Assembly: GCA_028554645.1 (NCBI GenBank)
Contig: JAQOOI010000013.1
Span: forward strand, 310,001 to 374,000
From: Omphalotus guepiniiformis
Taxonomy: Eukaryota; Basidiomycota; Agaricomycetes; Agaricales; Omphalotaceae
Reading direction: 5' to 3'
Length of the DNA stretch: 64,000 bases
Of the stretch, positions 60,892-64,000 are shown in pieces. The position numbers and the translations under genes were made by a program. The notes under the pieces are model-generated. The model made no database searches. It was not told the origin of the DNA and saw only the letters and a program-made list of their open reading frames with translations. The first letter of the stretch is position 1. Every line of letters begins with the position of its first letter.

Positions 60892-62410
60892 ATGGTTAAA
60901 GCTGTCGTTCTCGGTGCCGCTGGTAAGCTAGCTACGTCTTGATTAGAAACGATCTTGATGTTGATTGAACCTCGCACTTTGCGAAGGTGGTATTGGCCAA
61001 CCGCTTTCATTGCTTTTGAAAACCAACCCTTTGATTACGGAGGTGGGCTCTGAAGTTTTAATGAGAGAAAGGCGATTGACGCGTTGTATTAGCTTGGTCT
61101 ATATGATATCGTCAACACCCCTGGTGTCGCCGCCGATCTGTCTCACATTGCGACCCCTGCGAAAGTGGTGGGATTGCTACCGCCTGATGATGGACTTAAG
61201 AAAGTCCTTACTGGCGCTGATATTGTAGTAATTCCCGCTGGTGTTCCGAGAAAACCTGGTGTACGTGTCTTTGTTGCTTCAGGGGGTTATTCGTACTGAT
61301 TTTGGTTTAGATGACAAGGTGAGGTTCTTATGTAGGGTCATTGATGACAGTAATCTGATTTGCATCGCTCTCAGAGACGACCTCTTCAAGGTGAATCTTA
61401 TCCACTAAAATTGTGACTGTATTTGAACTGAATTGGCCGGAAAATGTCGGATAGATCAATGCAGGCATTGTGGAGGGGCTTGCAAACGGCATTGCTGACA
61501 ATGCCCCAAAGGCGTTTGTCCTTGTGATCTCTAATCCTGTGAACTCCACCGTTCCCATCGTAGCGGAAGTACTCAAGAAGAAGGGCGTCTTCGACCCCAA
61601 GAGGTGTGTTCATTACTGGTACTTGCATTTGTCGATAATCTGAATATACGCAGACTCTTCGGCGTTACCACTCTTGACGTCGTCCGTGCTTCGACTTTCG
61701 TCTCAGAGATTCTCGGAGATCTTTCTCTTTCCTCCACCGTCGCAGTCCCGGTTGTTGGAGGCCACAGTGGTGTTACCGTGCGTCATTCCTCACCAGCTGG
61801 TTCCGTCTTCCGTCTCCTAAATCTTACTCCGCGCATATAGATTGTTCCCCTGCTCTCTCAGTCTTCGCACCCTCTTCCGAGTGGTTTCTCGGACTATGAT
61901 GCTCTCGTCCACCGTATTCAGTTTGGTGGAGACGAAGTCGTAAAAGCTAAGGATGGTGCTGGGTCCGCAACCCTCTCTATGGCGTATGCCGGTGCGGAAT
62001 TTGCCGTCAAGGTAATCAAAGCCTTGAAAGGCGAAAAGGGGATTATCGCTCCCTCTTTCGTGCATCTTACTGCCGATGCCGAAGGTGGTCAGGCGTTGAA
62101 GAAAGAGTTGGGCACGGATCTGGAGTATTTCTCTTCCAGGGTCGAGCTTGGGGTACGTCGATCGAAATTTAGTCTGTTTTGTGGATTTTTACAAATTAAT
62201 TACTCGACGTCATTAGCCTGAAGGTGTCAAGAAGATTTACCCGCTCGGAAAGATTACCGACCAAGAGAAGAAGTTGGTTGAGGCTGCCATTCCGGATCTC
62301 ACCAAGAACATTCAAACCGGTGTCATTTCTTCGCGTATTTTTTGGTGGTGTTGATCTTAACGCGATCTTCCATACAGGGTGTTGCTTTTACTAACAAATC
62401 CAACCTCTGA
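60892..62410 (+). CDS. MDH: Malate dehydrogenase, no mitochondrial leader, C-terminus SNL
   Basis: NAD-dependent interconversion of malate and oxaloacetate. Spliced N-terminus [20 protein letters not shown] carries the dinucleotide loop GAAGGIG directly at the start, so no transit peptide. Then [20 protein letters not shown], the mobile loop VPRKPGMTRDDL with substrate-binding Arg residues, [26 protein letters not shown], and catalytic His in [11 protein letters not shown]. An 8-nt exon, ATGACAAG (61311-61318), supplies Met-Thr-Arg of the mobile loop. The protein ends TNKSNL. Eight or nine exons, about 330 residues, normal for the family. Cytosolic or peroxisomal location is likely; SNL is at best a weak PTS1 variant compared with SKL. 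Confidence 0.92.
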
Positions 62411-62706
62411 GAAGTGTCTCCTCGTTCATTTCAGCTAAATTAAGAAGTATACAAGATCGTTTTAGTTCGCTTTTACAAGACTTAAGAAGATTCAAGTAGA
62501 GTTTGTGAAGGAGAAAGGAGAAAAACAAAGAAATGTACTTGTGTTTTGTTTTCTTGCCTTTGCGAAGGGCATTGCTGTAGAAATATAAATCAATTGAACC
62601 TCAGTATTCTCTGATTGCTCTTTCGTAGAGGTATAGATTTGATCATCCCTCGATGTAGGTAATGCAGTGCCTAACTCACTGTACTGAGCTGCACTCGAGT
62701 CTCATA

Positions 62707-63060
62707 TGCCTCGCTATCAGCAACACCTTTCGTTAACTGCTAATAACATATGTTAGATTTGCGACGGCAACTGTAGAAACTCGCCCCCGGCAGTGAACGT
62801 TTCTAACCCCTACTACTAGTAATAAGTAGTGTCTGATGTCTTCCTTTTCGTGAGGTTATTTTTTGTCTTTGCAGGTCTACAGGAGGAGCGCGACAGTGTA
62901 GCTCAGTTGAGCCTCCCTCGATGTCGGTGACACCTTTCGTTAATTGTTAATAACATGGGTGTTGGAAATTCCACTGCCGACACAAGCATGAGTAACATTC
63001 TCTGAGAGTTTCTAACTTCAACTTATTCGTGGTCGTTGCAGTCGCTGAGTTTGCAGGTCA
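62707..63060. repeat. Diverged direct repeat, two copies about 210 bp apart
   Basis: Copy 1 (from about 62707) and copy 2 (from about 62914) share cacctttcgttaactgctaa versus cacctttcgttaattgttaa, followed in both by taacat, then gtttctaac and a ttgcaggtc block. The order is preserved, indicating a local duplication. Confidence 0.6.
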
Positions 63061-63702
63061 CGAATCCTATGAAAACGGACTTCGGACAGTCATCGACGTT
63101 CAGTGGCCTCCATCGTTCTAATAAGTATGGATCAGATAAACATTGAAAGTAAGTTTACATGTGCATAGAGTTTGCCAGTCTTTGCCAGTCTGCCCATCGA
63201 TTCCGGCGGCGGAGGGCTGCGCACAGTACGTTGCTCGAGATTCGGAATTAGTCCGGAACTACAGACACGCATATTTTGTACTGGGTTTGAAGGCGGAACA
63301 TCAAGTTACATGAGTAAGGATTTGACCGTCGGACCCTTGTCGATAGGTTTTTCGGGTAAACGTACAATGCGCGCGTTGTTCGCCAAGATAAGTCCCTCCA
63401 ACGCCGAGACCTGATCTTCAACCACATTCGTTCGTTTACCAAATTGTTCATTGGGGCGTTCAGATGCGGATCTGACTTCAGTTCGGTTGTTCTTGGAAGT
63501 TTCGGTGCTGGGATACGGCCGAGAGCTCGGCGAATTGCAGAAGGAAGTTTGCTACACGTACTTACAAAGGACCACCGGAGGAAGATTAGATCGAAGCAAT
63601 TCACTCCAGAGAGACGAGCGGCAGTGTCAGGCAGCGGATCTTCTGACTGACTTTTTGATGAGAGCTCCAGCCTTGATATATTGATAGGGGTATTAGGATA
63701 CC

Positions 63703-63939
63703 AGGAGTTCGCGAAAGCCCGGCGAGTACATCTGTCCTGGTAGCAATATGTAGTACCAGTGACTTGTCAACTCGAAACTCGGTGCATATAGCTGTATTAG
63801 GGGTGGATAAGAAGTCCAGATGGTGTAAGGATTTCACGAGCGTCCAGCGAGTCCATATATCCTAGTAGCAACGGTATTAGTGGTGATAGCGGGACGACCA
63901 TCCATTGAACTTGTCAAGTTGAAACTCGGTGCATATAGC
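63703..63939. repeat. Diverged direct repeat, two copies about 125-145 bp apart
   Basis: Shared blocks: cggcgagtacat...cctggtagcaa (63720) versus cagcgagtccat...cctagtagcaa (63845), and acttgtcaactcgaaactcg (63762) versus acttgtcaagttgaaactcg (63909), each followed by gtgcatatagc. Copy 2 carries roughly 20 extra bases. Confidence 0.65.
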
Positions 63940-64000
63940 CTACAGGTTAGTGTTAGTCAAGCGGTCAGGGTGGTTAAAGCGAAGATTACAGACCTCCTAA

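Larger units (their letters stand above)
62411..64000. other. Region after malate dehydrogenase, with duplicated segments
   Basis: No gene seen to the window end. Two pairs of diverged direct repeats are listed separately. The short ORFs here cross the repeats and show no coding character. Confidence 0.45.

Overview
The window looks like nuclear DNA of a filamentous basidiomycete, probably an Agaricomycete. Genes are cut by many introns of about 45-80 nt, several exons are only 5-21 nt long, and the gene set fits: Dug2, a peroxisomal Lon, a fungal Munc13/Ync13 protein, a DUF7598 membrane protein, an Lhs1-type ER Hsp70, basidiomycete-style P450s, a gpd gene with an intron directly after its ATG, and a serine-rich family that begins MSPRPILKR. 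I see no rRNA, tRNA, CRISPR array, intact transposon or virus.

Layout. 1-1831 (-): Dug2-like glutathione-degradation protein, its 3' end cut by the window edge. 2080-4968 (-): pentatricopeptide-repeat protein. 7271-10999 (+): peroxisomal Lon protease ending in SRL. 11820-13178 (-): ribokinase. 13947-16159 (+) and 27178-29421 (-): two related P450s facing each other. Between them lie a Munc13-like protein (16386-21267, -), a DUF7598 protein (21674-22710, -) and an Lhs1/Grp170 chaperone (23666-26810, +). 30692-34742 (+): long coiled-coil protein. 35968-37453 (-): GAPDH. 39188-40456 (+): a multi-exon gene I assembled from splice signals and do not recognise. 40643-41906 (+): short-chain dehydrogenase with a mitochondrial-like leader. 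42918-45728 (-): GABA/amino-acid permease. 54676-55647 (+): conserved Ser/Pro-rich protein alone between two gene-poor blocks of about 6 kb and 5 kb. 60892-62410 (+): malate dehydrogenase.

Genes are housekeeping or trafficking functions (glycolysis, malate shuttle, ER folding, exocytosis, peroxisomal proteolysis) mixed with accessory oxidative genes. I see no biosynthetic cluster. Two decayed duplicates are visible by colinear nucleotide anchors: a gpd relic near 42150-42510 and a permease relic near 47120-48020, each upstream of its living copy and in the same orientation. Other notable points are a GC-AG intron in Lon, very short exons in gpd, malate dehydrogenase, both P450s and ribokinase, and a first intron in the Munc13 gene flanked by a 7-bp direct repeat whose splicing is ambiguous.

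All exon joins were read by eye from GT/GC..AG signals and protein continuity, with no transcript or database support.
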